Of a stretch of 64,000 nt of DNA, positions 8,281 to 16,059 are shown in pieces (position 1 is the stretch's first letter; the number at the start of each line of letters is the position of its first letter). The stretch spans positions 1-64,000 of the forward strand of contig JASMAS010000097.1 in assembly GCA_030754235.1 (NCBI GenBank). The letters run 5' to 3'. Made by a program: the position numbers and the translations under genes. The notes beneath the pieces are model-generated. The model ran no database searches. It was not told the DNA's origin and saw only the letters and a list, made by a program, of their open reading frames with translations. The DNA is from Litorilituus sp. Its GTDB lineage: Bacteria; Pseudomonadota; Gammaproteobacteria; Enterobacterales; Alteromonadaceae.

Positions 8281-8309
8281 TTGACGTCAAATGACAGCCC
8301 TCTTAAATT
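8281..8309 (+). promoter_or_regulatory. Candidate promoter for the cNMP/CBS/DUF294 gene
   Basis: TTGACG (8281-8286), a 17-base spacer, then TAAATT (8304-8309) gives a plausible sigma-70 promoter with a start near 8316, about 30 bases before the gene. The -35 element is part of the palindrome TTGACGTCAA (8281-8290), which could be an operator. The rest of the 8057-8347 gap is AT-rich and must also hold the divergent symporter promoter, which I could not place. Confidence 0.4.
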
Positions 8310-8347
8310 AGTACTGTCATCAGTTAATTACAGGCAAATAAGTTATT

Positions 8348-10228
8348 ATGGATATTGAACTGTCTGAAATATCTAGCTTCATACAAAGCATCCCGCCCTT
8401 TGACAGCCTACCAAAGCCAACAATCGCTCTTTTAATTAGAGAACTCAGCATTAATTACCTACGTAAGGGTGAAGCCCTACCACCAAAAGGTATCAATGAA
8501 CCACGCTTATATATTGTCCGTAAAGGAGCATTAAGCTGCTTATCACGTAATGGTGAACTCATTTCTCGTCTGGGCGAAGGGGATTTATGCACAGCGTTTT
8601 GCAAACATGACTTACAAAATACAAAACAGGGAATATCAAATACTGTTTTTAAAAATCAATCCCATGTAGTCACTGATGAAGACAGCTTATTGTACAGTGT
8701 AGAGAATAAAATATTAGCTGATATTGGTAATAAATACCCTTGTGTTAATGACTATTTTAGCCATAATTCTGCTGAGCGTCTCAAACAAAAAATGTCACAA
8801 GTCAATGAAGAAGCAATTATTTCTTCTAGCTTAATGAATACCTCTGTAAGTAATTTTTATCATAGCCCTGTTGCAGGCATTGCTTGTGATGAAAGTATTC
8901 AGCAAGCAGCAATTCACATGACAGAGAAAGGGTACTCTTGCCTTGTAGTGCTAGACAATAACAAGTCGGTTGGCATAGTAACAGATAAAGATATTCGCCG
9001 ACGCTGTGTCGCCAAAGGTATTGCAATTACCACCCCTATTAGCGAAATTATGACGCGCAACATGAGTACCATTGATATAAAAAGCAATGCCTATGATGCC
9101 TTAATGGCGATGACGGCTAAGCATATTCACCATTTACCCGTCACCCAAGAGGGTGATGTGGTTGGTATGGTAACCGTGACTGACTTAATGAATAATGAAG
9201 GTCATAATGCCGTTAATTTTTCAAGCATAATACATAAAGCAAAAAACCTAACCGAGCTAAAGGAAATTAGTGATTTACTGCCTAAATTGCAAATTAGATT
9301 AGCTAAACTGGGTTCAAGTGCCGATCATGTCGGTAAAAGTATTAGTGCCATTACGATGGCCTTCACCAAACGGCTGATAGAAATGGCCGAACAAAGATAT
9401 GGTCAAGCACCTGTGCCCTATGCTTGGCTAGCTGCAGGGTCACAAGCAAGACAAGAACAACTAGCCCACTCTGATCAAGACAATGCCATTATTATTTGTA
9501 ATTCCATGAAGCCTTATGATGATGCTTGGTTTGAAAATCTCGCTCACTTTGTTTGTGACGGCCTAGCCAATTGTGGGTTTATTTATTGTCCCGGTGACAT
9601 TATGGCTACCAACCCTAAATGGCGACAGCCTATGCGTATTTGGCAAAGTTATTTTAGTGATTGGGTAGGTACCCCGGCTCCTAAAGCGTTATTAAATGCC
9701 AGTGTTTTTTTTGATTTAGACACCCTTTATGGTGATCCCTCTCTGCTTAAAATAGTACGTAGTGATATGTTGTCTAAAACTCAAAGTAATAGCTTGTTTA
9801 TCGCTCATTTAACCAAAAATGCCTTAGGGTTACGCCCACCACTTGGCTTTTTCCGCGACTTTGTTTTAAAGCAAAACGGTAAACACAAGGCGACTCTAGA
9901 TTTAAAACACAATGGCATTGCACCCATCGTTGATCTTGCCCGTATTTACGCTCTATCCCAAGGTATAAGCGCCGTCAACACCATTGAGCGTATTCAGCAG
10001 GCCGCCGGCACAAGTGCTATCACTAAATCTTCCGCTGAAAATTTACTTGATGCCTATGCTTTTTTAGGAATGTTACGGGTAAAACATCAAGCGCAAAAAC
10101 TTATACTGGTGCAGGAAGCCGACAACTACCTTTCCCCTAAAGAACTGTCAAAATTAGAACGTGAACATTTAAAAGATGCCTTTAAGGTGATCAAAACTCT
10201 ACAAGACTCTAGACAGGCAAGTTTTTAA
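8348..10228 (+). CDS. cNMP-binding/CBS-pair/DUF294 nucleotidyltransferase-like signalling protein
   Basis: A 626-residue cytoplasmic protein in four parts: a cyclic-nucleotide-binding-like domain (about 1-140), two CBS motifs (about 170-285, with GIVTDKDIRRR and GMVTVTDLMN), a DUF294 nucleotidyltransferase-like domain with GSQARQEQ near 364 and DQDNA about ten residues later, and a DUF294 C-terminal helical domain. The GS...D.D pattern matches GlnD-type nucleotidyltransferases. It is divergent from the symporter pair and overlaps the following exonuclease gene (TAATG). This set recurs together in gammaproteobacteria and suggests control of short-chain carboxylate uptake by adenine nucleotides; what it modifies, if anything, is unknown. 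Confidence 0.88.
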   Translation: MDIELSEISSFIQSIPPFDSLPKPTIALLIRELSINYLRKGEALPPKGINEPRLYIVRKGALSCLSRNGELISRLGEGDLCTAFCKHDLQNTKQGISNTVFKNQSHVVTDEDSLLYSVENKILADIGNKYPCVNDYFSHNSAERLKQKMSQVNEEAIISSSLMNTSVSNFYHSPVAGIACDESIQQAAIHMTEKGYSCLVVLDNNKSVGIVTDKDIRRRCVAKGIAITTPISEIMTRNMSTIDIKSNAYDALMAMTAKHIHHLPVTQEGDVVGMVTVTDLMNNEGHNAVNFSSIIHKAKNLTELKEISDLLPKLQIRLAKLGSSADHVGKSISAITMAFTKRLIEMAEQRYGQAPVPYAWLAAGSQARQEQLAHSDQDNAIIICNSMKPYDDAWFENLAHFVCDGLANCGFIYCPGDIMATNPKWRQPMRIWQSYFSDWVGTPAPKALLNASVFFDLDTLYGDPSLLKIVRSDMLSKTQSNSLFIAHLTKNALGLRPPLGFFRDFVLKQNGKHKATLDLKHNGIAPIVDLARIYALSQGISAVNTIERIQQAAGTSAITKSSAENLLDAYAFLGMLRVKHQAQKLILVQEADNYLSPKELSKLEREHLKDAFKVIKTLQDSRQASF

Positions 10229-10929
10229 TGGTAAAAAATGCATTATTTAATTTCTTAACGGGTTATGAAGCCAAACGAAAGCGGCTAGTCAACAAAGCCC
10301 CCAAAGGGCCACTCAAAGATTTTCTTTCAGTGCCTTTTCCTGATCTTAATACCTCAATCAATCAATTGTCCATGCTAGCAGTTGATTTTGAAACCACCGG
10401 ACTAGATGCCAAAGGTGATAAATTGCTCAGCGTTGGCTTTGTTGCCATGGAGCAAGGACAAATAAAGCTAAACACTTGCTATCATCAAATCATAAAAACC
10501 AAAGACCTACTTCAAGAAAATAACGTTATTATTCATCACATCACTGATGAGCAAAAAAACAGAGGTGAAAAACTACGCACCGTTATCGAAGCGCTATTAA
10601 AAGCGTTGGCAGGTAAAGTCATGTTAGTGCACTTTTCTCGAATTGAAAGACAATTTTTAACGCAGGCTTGCATAGAACTCTATGGTATATCACCACAATT
10701 TCCTATCATAGACACGCTTGTGATTGCTAAACGACAGCTAGATAAGCGCGATGTGGCTTATGATCCTTCCGAGTTGCGTCTAGCTAATCTACGTCATAAA
10801 CATCAACTACCCGCTCACCATGGTCATAATGCCTTAAATGATGCCATAGCCACCGCAGAGCTATTCCTCGCACAGATAAATACCAAAGCTAAAACAGATA
10901 AAATTCAGCTAAAAAATCTACTTTTATAA
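10228..10929 (+). CDS. DnaQ-like 3'-5' exonuclease (DEDDh family)
   Basis: A 233-residue DEDDh exonuclease resembling the proofreading subunit epsilon of DNA polymerase III but shorter and not adjacent to a polymerase gene. Exo I is DFETTG near residue 52 (first acidic pair), and Exo III is HGHNALNDA near 196-204 with the His and Asp. The ATG overlaps the stop of the DUF294 protein, so the two are co-translated. The same pairing is a known partner arrangement beside SSS symporters. Its substrate may be a nucleotide or small nucleic acid; a link to turnover of a nucleotide signal is speculation. Confidence 0.85.
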   Translation: MVKNALFNFLTGYEAKRKRLVNKAPKGPLKDFLSVPFPDLNTSINQLSMLAVDFETTGLDAKGDKLLSVGFVAMEQGQIKLNTCYHQIIKTKDLLQENNVIIHHITDEQKNRGEKLRTVIEALLKALAGKVMLVHFSRIERQFLTQACIELYGISPQFPIIDTLVIAKRQLDKRDVAYDPSELRLANLRHKHQLPAHHGHNALNDAIATAELFLAQINTKAKTDKIQLKNLLL

Positions 10930-11012
10930 AACAAACGCCGTCAGTTTCTAATGTCGACATACTCACAGTAGGTTACAATCAAAATATCTCTCTCACCATT
11001 TAAGAATAAAAT

Positions 11013-12395
11013 ATGAATAAATTACTCAATGCACAAAATACGGGTGTCCCACTAACGATTATAGAAAAAAGCACTTATAGTGCATGGCAATCACAACAAA
11101 CACAGTGCACACAAACATGGCTCGCACAAACCAATTTTTCAGGCGATGGATTGGCATTAATTCCTCATTTTTCAGCTAAATTACAAGGTGAATTAGCACA
11201 GGCTCTTTTTGTTGTGAATGATATTAGTCATTATTTTGCCTGCGGTGATTTAATCAATAAACTCCCTACAGGTCAGTATCTATTGAAGGCTGATAGTCAA
11301 TATTACTCGGCTATTTGTTTTTCTTGGCTTATGGGGGCCTATCAATTCTCTCCATACAAAACCAATAACACTGAAAAAAAATTACCGAGTTTAGCGCTAG
11401 AAAATGAACAAACGATAGTGGATAAAGCGATTAAATATGCACAAGCAACCGCGTTAGTTCGCGATTTAGTCAATACTCCTGCTAGCGATATGATGCCAAT
11501 AAACTTAGCCGACAGTGCAACCTATTTAGCTGATAGCTTTGGTGGCGAGGTAAAACAAGTTATTGGCGATCAGTTACTCGAGCATAATTATCCGACCATT
11601 CACGCCGTAGGAAGAGCAAGTACTAACTCACCTCGCTTAATTGATTTAACTTGGGGAGATAAAAATCATCCAAAAGTAACACTAGTTGGTAAGGGTGTTT
11701 GTTTTGATAGTGGTGGTTTAGATTTAAAACCCGCCGCAGGCATGCGTAATATGAAAAAAGATATGGGGGGTTCTGCCCATGTTTTAGGTTTAGCGCGTTT
11801 AATTATGTCACATAAATTACCCATCAACTTAAGGGTGTTAATTCCTGCCGTAGAAAATGCTGTTTCAAGTAATGCCATGAGACCCGGTGATGTGATCACC
11901 ACTCGCAAAGGACTAACAGTTGAAATTGATAATACTGATGCTGAAGGTCGTTTAGTACTTTGTGATGCGCTTTGTGAAGCCAGTCAAGATAAGCCTGAAT
12001 TAATCATAGACTTTGCCACATTAACTGGCGCAATGCGTGTTGCTTTAGGTACTGAGTTGCCCGGCTTCTTTTCAACCAACGATCAAGTAGCACAAGACAT
12101 TACCGCAGCGGGCAGTAAAATAACGGATCCGGTTTGGCGCATGCCACTTTATGCTCCATATAATGATTTATTTAAAAGTACGCTTGCAGATATGACTAAT
12201 TGCTCTGCAGGTCCTTTTGGTGGTGCCATTACCGCCGCATTATATTTACAAAAGTTTATTGAATATGATGTTGATTGGGTACATTTTGATGTGATGGCTT
12301 TTAATGTCCGCGCCTTATCAGGACGCCCATTAGGCGGTGAAGCATTTGGTATTCGAGCGGTTTTTGATTATTTGCAATCAAGATACCAACAATAG
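11013..12395 (+). CDS. Leucyl aminopeptidase family protein (M17)
   Basis: A 460-residue cytosolic metallo-aminopeptidase. The C-terminal catalytic domain is complete: VGKGVCFDSGGLDLKP near 226-241 supplies the metal-binding Lys and Asp, MKKDMGGSAHVLG follows, and the family signature NTDAEGRL is near 306-313. The N-terminal domain is shorter and more divergent than in PepA, and resembles the smaller M17 proteins of Alteromonadales. It removes N-terminal residues from peptides using two divalent metals. It stands alone, 83 bases after the exonuclease gene, and is followed by a long inverted repeat. Confidence 0.9.
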   Translation: MNKLLNAQNTGVPLTIIEKSTYSAWQSQQTQCTQTWLAQTNFSGDGLALIPHFSAKLQGELAQALFVVNDISHYFACGDLINKLPTGQYLLKADSQYYSAICFSWLMGAYQFSPYKTNNTEKKLPSLALENEQTIVDKAIKYAQATALVRDLVNTPASDMMPINLADSATYLADSFGGEVKQVIGDQLLEHNYPTIHAVGRASTNSPRLIDLTWGDKNHPKVTLVGKGVCFDSGGLDLKPAAGMRNMKKDMGGSAHVLGLARLIMSHKLPINLRVLIPAVENAVSSNAMRPGDVITTRKGLTVEIDNTDAEGRLVLCDALCEASQDKPELIIDFATLTGAMRVALGTELPGFFSTNDQVAQDITAAGSKITDPVWRMPLYAPYNDLFKSTLADMTNCSAGPFGGAITAALYLQKFIEYDVDWVHFDVMAFNVRALSGRPLGGEAFGIRAVFDYLQSRYQQ

Positions 12396-12404
12396 CCCCT
12401 TCTT

Positions 12405-12459
12405 TGATAACGTGTACTTTTTTATGTCATGATATAGCGAGTAAAAGTACGCGTTAACA
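12405..12459 (+). terminator. Long inverted repeat after the aminopeptidase gene
   Basis: TGATAACGTGTACTTTT (12405-12421) pairs with AAAAGTACGCGTTAACA (12443-12459) with two mismatches around a 21-base loop. It starts nine bases after the stop codon. No U-run follows, so it may be a 3'-end stabiliser or factor-assisted terminator rather than a classical one. Confidence 0.45.
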
Positions 12460-12775
12460 ATCATTGGGGTCTGTTGGCATTATGTTTCTTACCACTAATC
12501 TTATAACCTCCCTCAACAAAGACGAAAAACACTCAATAATGCTCACATTTCGACTAAAGTCTACCTGCTAAAAACCTCTTCTTAGACTTAGGTCTAATTC
12601 CTTTATTCAATTAATGACTCTACTTTATTAGCTGAATAAAAAACAATCACGACTTAAATGTATAAACCATAATAATAAGGTTATCACTACTTCATCAAGC
12701 AAAAGAGTCAAAGAACTCTGCGTTAATAACAATAAATCAAAATACCTGCCATGTGCAGACAAAATGGGGATAAAT
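12460..12775. other. Intergenic leader of the porin gene
   Basis: About 315 AT-rich bases between the inverted repeat and the porin start. No gene, no recognised riboswitch. A small stem (AGAGT with ACTCT, near 12704-12719) is present. The porin promoter must lie here but no clear -35/-10 pair stands out. Confidence 0.4.
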
Positions 12776-13843
12776 ATGTTTACATTTCAAAAAAATAAAT
12801 TACTACTTGCTACCGGCTTACTCACTATAGCTGGCGCTGCAAATGCAGGTTATAGTTTCGATTTAACCGATAAAGATAAAATTACCTTTGGTGGTTTTAT
12901 TAAAGCCGATGCACGCTACGTTAACGGTAACATAGGCGCAACTGACTACTGGTATGGTGGTGGAACAGTATTAGATAATAGTCAGTCAAACTTGGGTATC
13001 GCGGTAAATGAAACCCGTTTTAATGCTAAATACCAACACGGCGATGTGACTGGCTTTATCGAAATGGATTTTTATGGTGATGGCGTAGCTGGTGGTGGTA
13101 ACGAAGTTATTTCAAATTCATCGCATCCTCGTTTGCGCCATGCTTTTATCAAGTATCAAAATATTTTAGCGGGTCAAACGTGGACCACCTTTATGAATAC
13201 TAGCGCTTTAGCAGAAGCAGCAGACTTTGGTGGGCCATTAGTGGCTGCAGCTTTTATCCGTCAAAGCCAAATTCGTTATACCAATGGTGGCTTACAGCTC
13301 GCTATTGAGAACCCTGAAACCTATGGCGGGTATCGCGGCTCTAAAACAACTAAAGATGACTCCGTACCAGATTTTATTGCTAAATATACCTTCAAAGGCG
13401 ATTGGGGTAACGTATCTGTATCGGCTTTAGCCCGTCAATTAAGAAGTTTAAGCAATGATACCCAATCGGCTTTAGGGTACGGTATTGCTGGTCGTATTAA
13501 CACGTTTGGTAAAGATGATTTCCGCTTCCAGCTGCACGGGGGTGAAGTTGGGCGCTATGTTGGTGTGACAGCTTCTACAGATATGGTAGGCGAAGAAGTA
13601 GAAGAAACGACTTCAATTTCTGTTGCTTATCGTCATTTCTGGACAGACGATATGCGTAGCACTGTATTTTACGGTAACACTGAAACAGACTTAACCGATA
13701 GAGATCGTAGCCATTGGGGTGTGAACTTATTCAAAAATGTTACTAAGCAACTTTCTTTTGGTATTGAAGTGGGTAACTTTCAAATGGCTGAATCTGATGC
13801 TGATTCAGACTACGTTCAATTCTCAGCTAAATACGTTTTATAG
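12776..13843 (+). CDS. DcaP-like outer-membrane porin
   Basis: A 355-residue porin. The signal peptide (about 1-24, ending GAANA) is followed by a beta-barrel starting TFGGFIKADARY and ending SAKYVL, with the YxGQTWTTFMN-like segment (AGQTWTTFMNTSALAE) common in DcaP-type porins of Acinetobacter, Pseudomonas and Alteromonadales. Such trimeric porins pass dicarboxylates or other small negatively charged solutes. ATG 12776 was chosen because GGGGA (12766-12770) sits five bases upstream; the in-frame ATG at 12764 overlaps that site. Monocistronic, closed by a strong terminator. Confidence 0.82.
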   Translation: MFTFQKNKLLLATGLLTIAGAANAGYSFDLTDKDKITFGGFIKADARYVNGNIGATDYWYGGGTVLDNSQSNLGIAVNETRFNAKYQHGDVTGFIEMDFYGDGVAGGGNEVISNSSHPRLRHAFIKYQNILAGQTWTTFMNTSALAEAADFGGPLVAAAFIRQSQIRYTNGGLQLAIENPETYGGYRGSKTTKDDSVPDFIAKYTFKGDWGNVSVSALARQLRSLSNDTQSALGYGIAGRINTFGKDDFRFQLHGGEVGRYVGVTASTDMVGEEVEETTSISVAYRHFWTDDMRSTVFYGNTETDLTDRDRSHWGVNLFKNVTKQLSFGIEVGNFQMAESDADSDYVQFSAKYVL

Positions 13844-13905
13844 CCTTAAATCTCTAACAAACTGACCAAGTTGCGTTAGTTAACCTCTAAGCGAGGTTAT
13901 TTTAT

Positions 13906-13932
13906 GGGGAAGCTTATGCTTCCCCTTTTTTT
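13906..13932 (+). terminator. Intrinsic terminator of the porin gene
   Basis: GGGGAAGC (13906-13913) and GCTTCCCC (13918-13925) form a perfect 8-bp stem with loop TTAT, followed by seven T. A second small hairpin (AACCTC/GAGGTT, 13882-13897) lies just before it. Confidence 0.9.
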
Positions 13933-14148
13933 AAAAGATTTTGATGCTCTCTCCATAATGTAGCCTCACTTTATTAGCCAATTAGCTATTTACTTGGACT
14001 TGATGACAGATATTTGACTGCTCTTGGCTATTCAACTTATCTAACTAATACCATTATGGTTAAGGGTAATCTTTTATCCTATATAACCAACATAAACTTA
14101 AATTTAGTCTAAACTTATCTGTTATAAGTATTTATTTTGGGAATTGTT
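13933..14148. other. Intergenic region before the chemoreceptor gene
   Basis: With the terminator, this completes a 305-base gap. No gene or recognised RNA. I looked for a flagellar sigma-28 promoter (TAAA, about 15 bases, GCCGATAA) and did not find a convincing one. Confidence 0.4.
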
Positions 14149-15783
14149 ATGGGGTTTTTAAGAAGATACACAATTCAAAGACGATTCATTTTTCTGTTGG
14201 CATTGATCATCCTTAGCTTAATCGTTTTGAGCTCAATCAGCTTATCTCAAGCATATAAATCGCTCATGCAACAAAAATATAATACCACCGAACAAGTCGT
14301 TGAAGTTGCATACAGTGTTATATCACATTTCCATCAGCGGCAAATAAAGGGGCAGCTCAGCGAAGTAGAGGCGAAAGCACAAGCACTTAACGCAGTTAAA
14401 AGTCTACGATATAGCAAAGATCATTATTATTGGATTAATGACTTTACTCCCACTATGATTATGCACCCCATTAAGCCAGCATTAGATGGAAAAAATGTCG
14501 GCGGGGTAAAAGATCCTGACGGCAAGGCACTCTTTATTGATATGATCAATATAGTTCGTGCTAAAGGGGAAGGTTTTGTCCCTTATAAATGGCCTAAACC
14601 CGGAGTCGATGAGCCTGTTGATAAAATTTCCTTTGTCAAAGGTTTTACACCATGGCAGTGGATTATCGGCTCTGGTAGTTATATTGATGATATTGATGCC
14701 TCCTTTGCCCAGCAACAACTTAGCTTACTTATTTATGCTGCTACCCTAATACTTTTTATCACAACTTTAGGCTATTTTATTGGCAAGAGTATTATTTCTC
14801 CCACTCATCAAGCCTCTAATCTTATGAAAGATATTGCCCAAGGTGAAGGTGATTTAACCCGTGTTTTAAATCATCAAGCTAAAGATGAAATATCGCGTTT
14901 AGCACATTATTTCAATCAATTTACTAAAAAAATCCGAAACTCTCTCTCTGATGTAGCCAATAACTCAAAAGTAGTCCTTGAGCATGCCGAATCGGTTGCA
15001 CATGCCAGTGAAAGTGCACAATCATTAACTCAAAATCAAAATAATATTACTACGCAAGTTGCCACGGCAATGGAGCAAATGACCTCACAAATTAGAGATG
15101 TTAGTAATAATGCCAATGCGGCAGAACAAGCTGCAAGTGATGCTAGAAACAATACCTCTCAAGGCAAAGAAATTATTTCCAACACTATTGGACAATTACA
15201 ATCATTATCTAGCAATATTAATGGCGTAGCACAGGTAATCTCAAGTCTTGCCACAGAAAGTGACAATATCGGTTCGGTACTTGATGTTATTAGCGGTATT
15301 GCAGAACAAACCAACTTACTAGCACTAAACGCTGCAATTGAAGCTGCCAGAGCAGGTGAGCAAGGACGGGGATTTGCTGTAGTTGCTGATGAAGTACGGA
15401 CCTTAGCCAATCGCACAGAGCAAAGCACAAATGAAATTCAACAGATGATTCAAAAACTGCAGTCGGGTGCTCAAGAGGCCGTTTCAGCAGTGAAAGTAAG
15501 TCAAGAAATCTCAAATCAAACGGTTGACCAAACCAGTGAAGCTGATAACTCATTATCTGAAATTGATAGGTTAATGGCTGTTATCTCTGATATGAATACT
15601 CAAATTGCCCGTGCCACTGATCAACAAACCCAAGCTGCGGATGAAGTCAATAAAAGCATTCATGAACTATCTGGCATGACTGGTGAGTCATTAGCAACAT
15701 CAAATCAGCTAAATGAGGACAGTTTGCAATTAAAATCTGGCAGTCACCGTATGTCTGAGGTATTGAGTCACTTTAAGTTTTAA
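14149..15783 (+). CDS. Methyl-accepting chemotaxis protein with single Cache domain
   Basis: A 544-residue chemoreceptor. N-terminal membrane helix (about 13-33), a periplasmic single-Cache (sCache_2) sensor with the usual [15 protein letters not shown] block and [12 protein letters not shown] near its end, a second membrane helix (about 190-210), a HAMP region and a cytoplasmic signalling hairpin whose tip contains [20 protein letters not shown] near 386. Such sensors often bind short organic acids. ATG 14149 is preferred: GGGA lies about six bases upstream, while the in-frame TTG at 14137 has nothing upstream. No chemotaxis operon is nearby, so it signals to CheA/CheW encoded elsewhere. Confidence 0.93.
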   Translation: MGFLRRYTIQRRFIFLLALIILSLIVLSSISLSQAYKSLMQQKYNTTEQVVEVAYSVISHFHQRQIKGQLSEVEAKAQALNAVKSLRYSKDHYYWINDFTPTMIMHPIKPALDGKNVGGVKDPDGKALFIDMINIVRAKGEGFVPYKWPKPGVDEPVDKISFVKGFTPWQWIIGSGSYIDDIDASFAQQQLSLLIYAATLILFITTLGYFIGKSIISPTHQASNLMKDIAQGEGDLTRVLNHQAKDEISRLAHYFNQFTKKIRNSLSDVANNSKVVLEHAESVAHASESAQSLTQNQNNITTQVATAMEQMTSQIRDVSNNANAAEQAASDARNNTSQGKEIISNTIGQLQSLSSNINGVAQVISSLATESDNIGSVLDVISGIAEQTNLLALNAAIEAARAGEQGRGFAVVADEVRTLANRTEQSTNEIQQMIQKLQSGAQEAVSAVKVSQEISNQTVDQTSEADNSLSEIDRLMAVISDMNTQIARATDQQTQAADEVNKSIHELSGMTGESLATSNQLNEDSLQLKSGSHRMSEVLSHFKF

Positions 15784-15809
15784 TCCTATTATGGTCGTTT
15801 TTACTAAAC

Positions 15810-15845
15810 AAAAAAACCAGTGTTTACATAATGTAAACACTGGTT
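15810..15845 (-). terminator. Strong intrinsic terminator (small RNA / tex)
   Basis: A perfect 14-bp stem, AACCAGTGTTTACA (15815-15828) with its complement (15832-15845) and a three-base loop. On the minus strand it ends in seven U. There is no T-run on the plus strand, so it serves leftward transcripts only. Confidence 0.9.
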
Positions 15846-16001
15846 AAACCATCAAAAATTTTTAATCGATAGACTCTAAGAGAGTTAAATCAATAGTCAA
15901 AGAAGAACTTAATGGTTATGTGTCCTGAGTCATAACCATCAAGTCTCTTTCCTTGTTACCAGTTAAAGCAACTGAGAGAGCATTCACTTGCCTTAACCGA
16001 T
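15810..16001 (-). ncRNA. Candidate Fur-controlled small RNA, RyhB-like
   Basis: Read leftward, a strong promoter is followed about 190 bases later by a strong terminator, with no plausible reading frame between. The predicted start is A at 16001 and the end is in the U-run at 15814-15810. Near the 5' part (minus strand 15986 to 15959) the RNA reads AAUGCUCUCUC, AGUUGCUUU, AACUGG, which resembles the conserved RyhB core (UUGCUCACAUUGCUUCCAGU in E. coli). A stable stem (ATGGTTATG 15912-15920 with CATAACCAT 15931-15939) and a smaller one (15873-15885) lie downstream. A Fur box covers the -10 element. It lies 59 bases after the tex stop. Together this suggests an iron-starvation-induced regulatory RNA. 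Homology to RyhB is by eye only. Confidence 0.65.
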
Positions 16002-16003
16002 AA

Positions 16004-16022
16004 AACAATGATAATCATTCTC
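16004..16022. promoter_or_regulatory. Fur box
   Basis: Sixteen of nineteen positions match the Fur consensus GATAATGATAATCATTATC, including an unbroken central AATGATAATCATT (16007-16019). It covers the -10 element and spacer of the leftward promoter, a typical repressing position. Confidence 0.85.
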
Positions 16023-16036
16023 ATTCGTATCGTCAA
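16008..16036 (-). promoter_or_regulatory. Sigma-70 promoter of the small RNA
   Basis: On the minus strand TTGACG (16036-16031), a 17-base spacer and TATCAT (16013-16008): five of six at both elements. Predicted start about seven bases on, at 16001. Confidence 0.75.
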
Positions 16037-16059
16037 CTGTTTTTTTCTTTTTTATTAAA

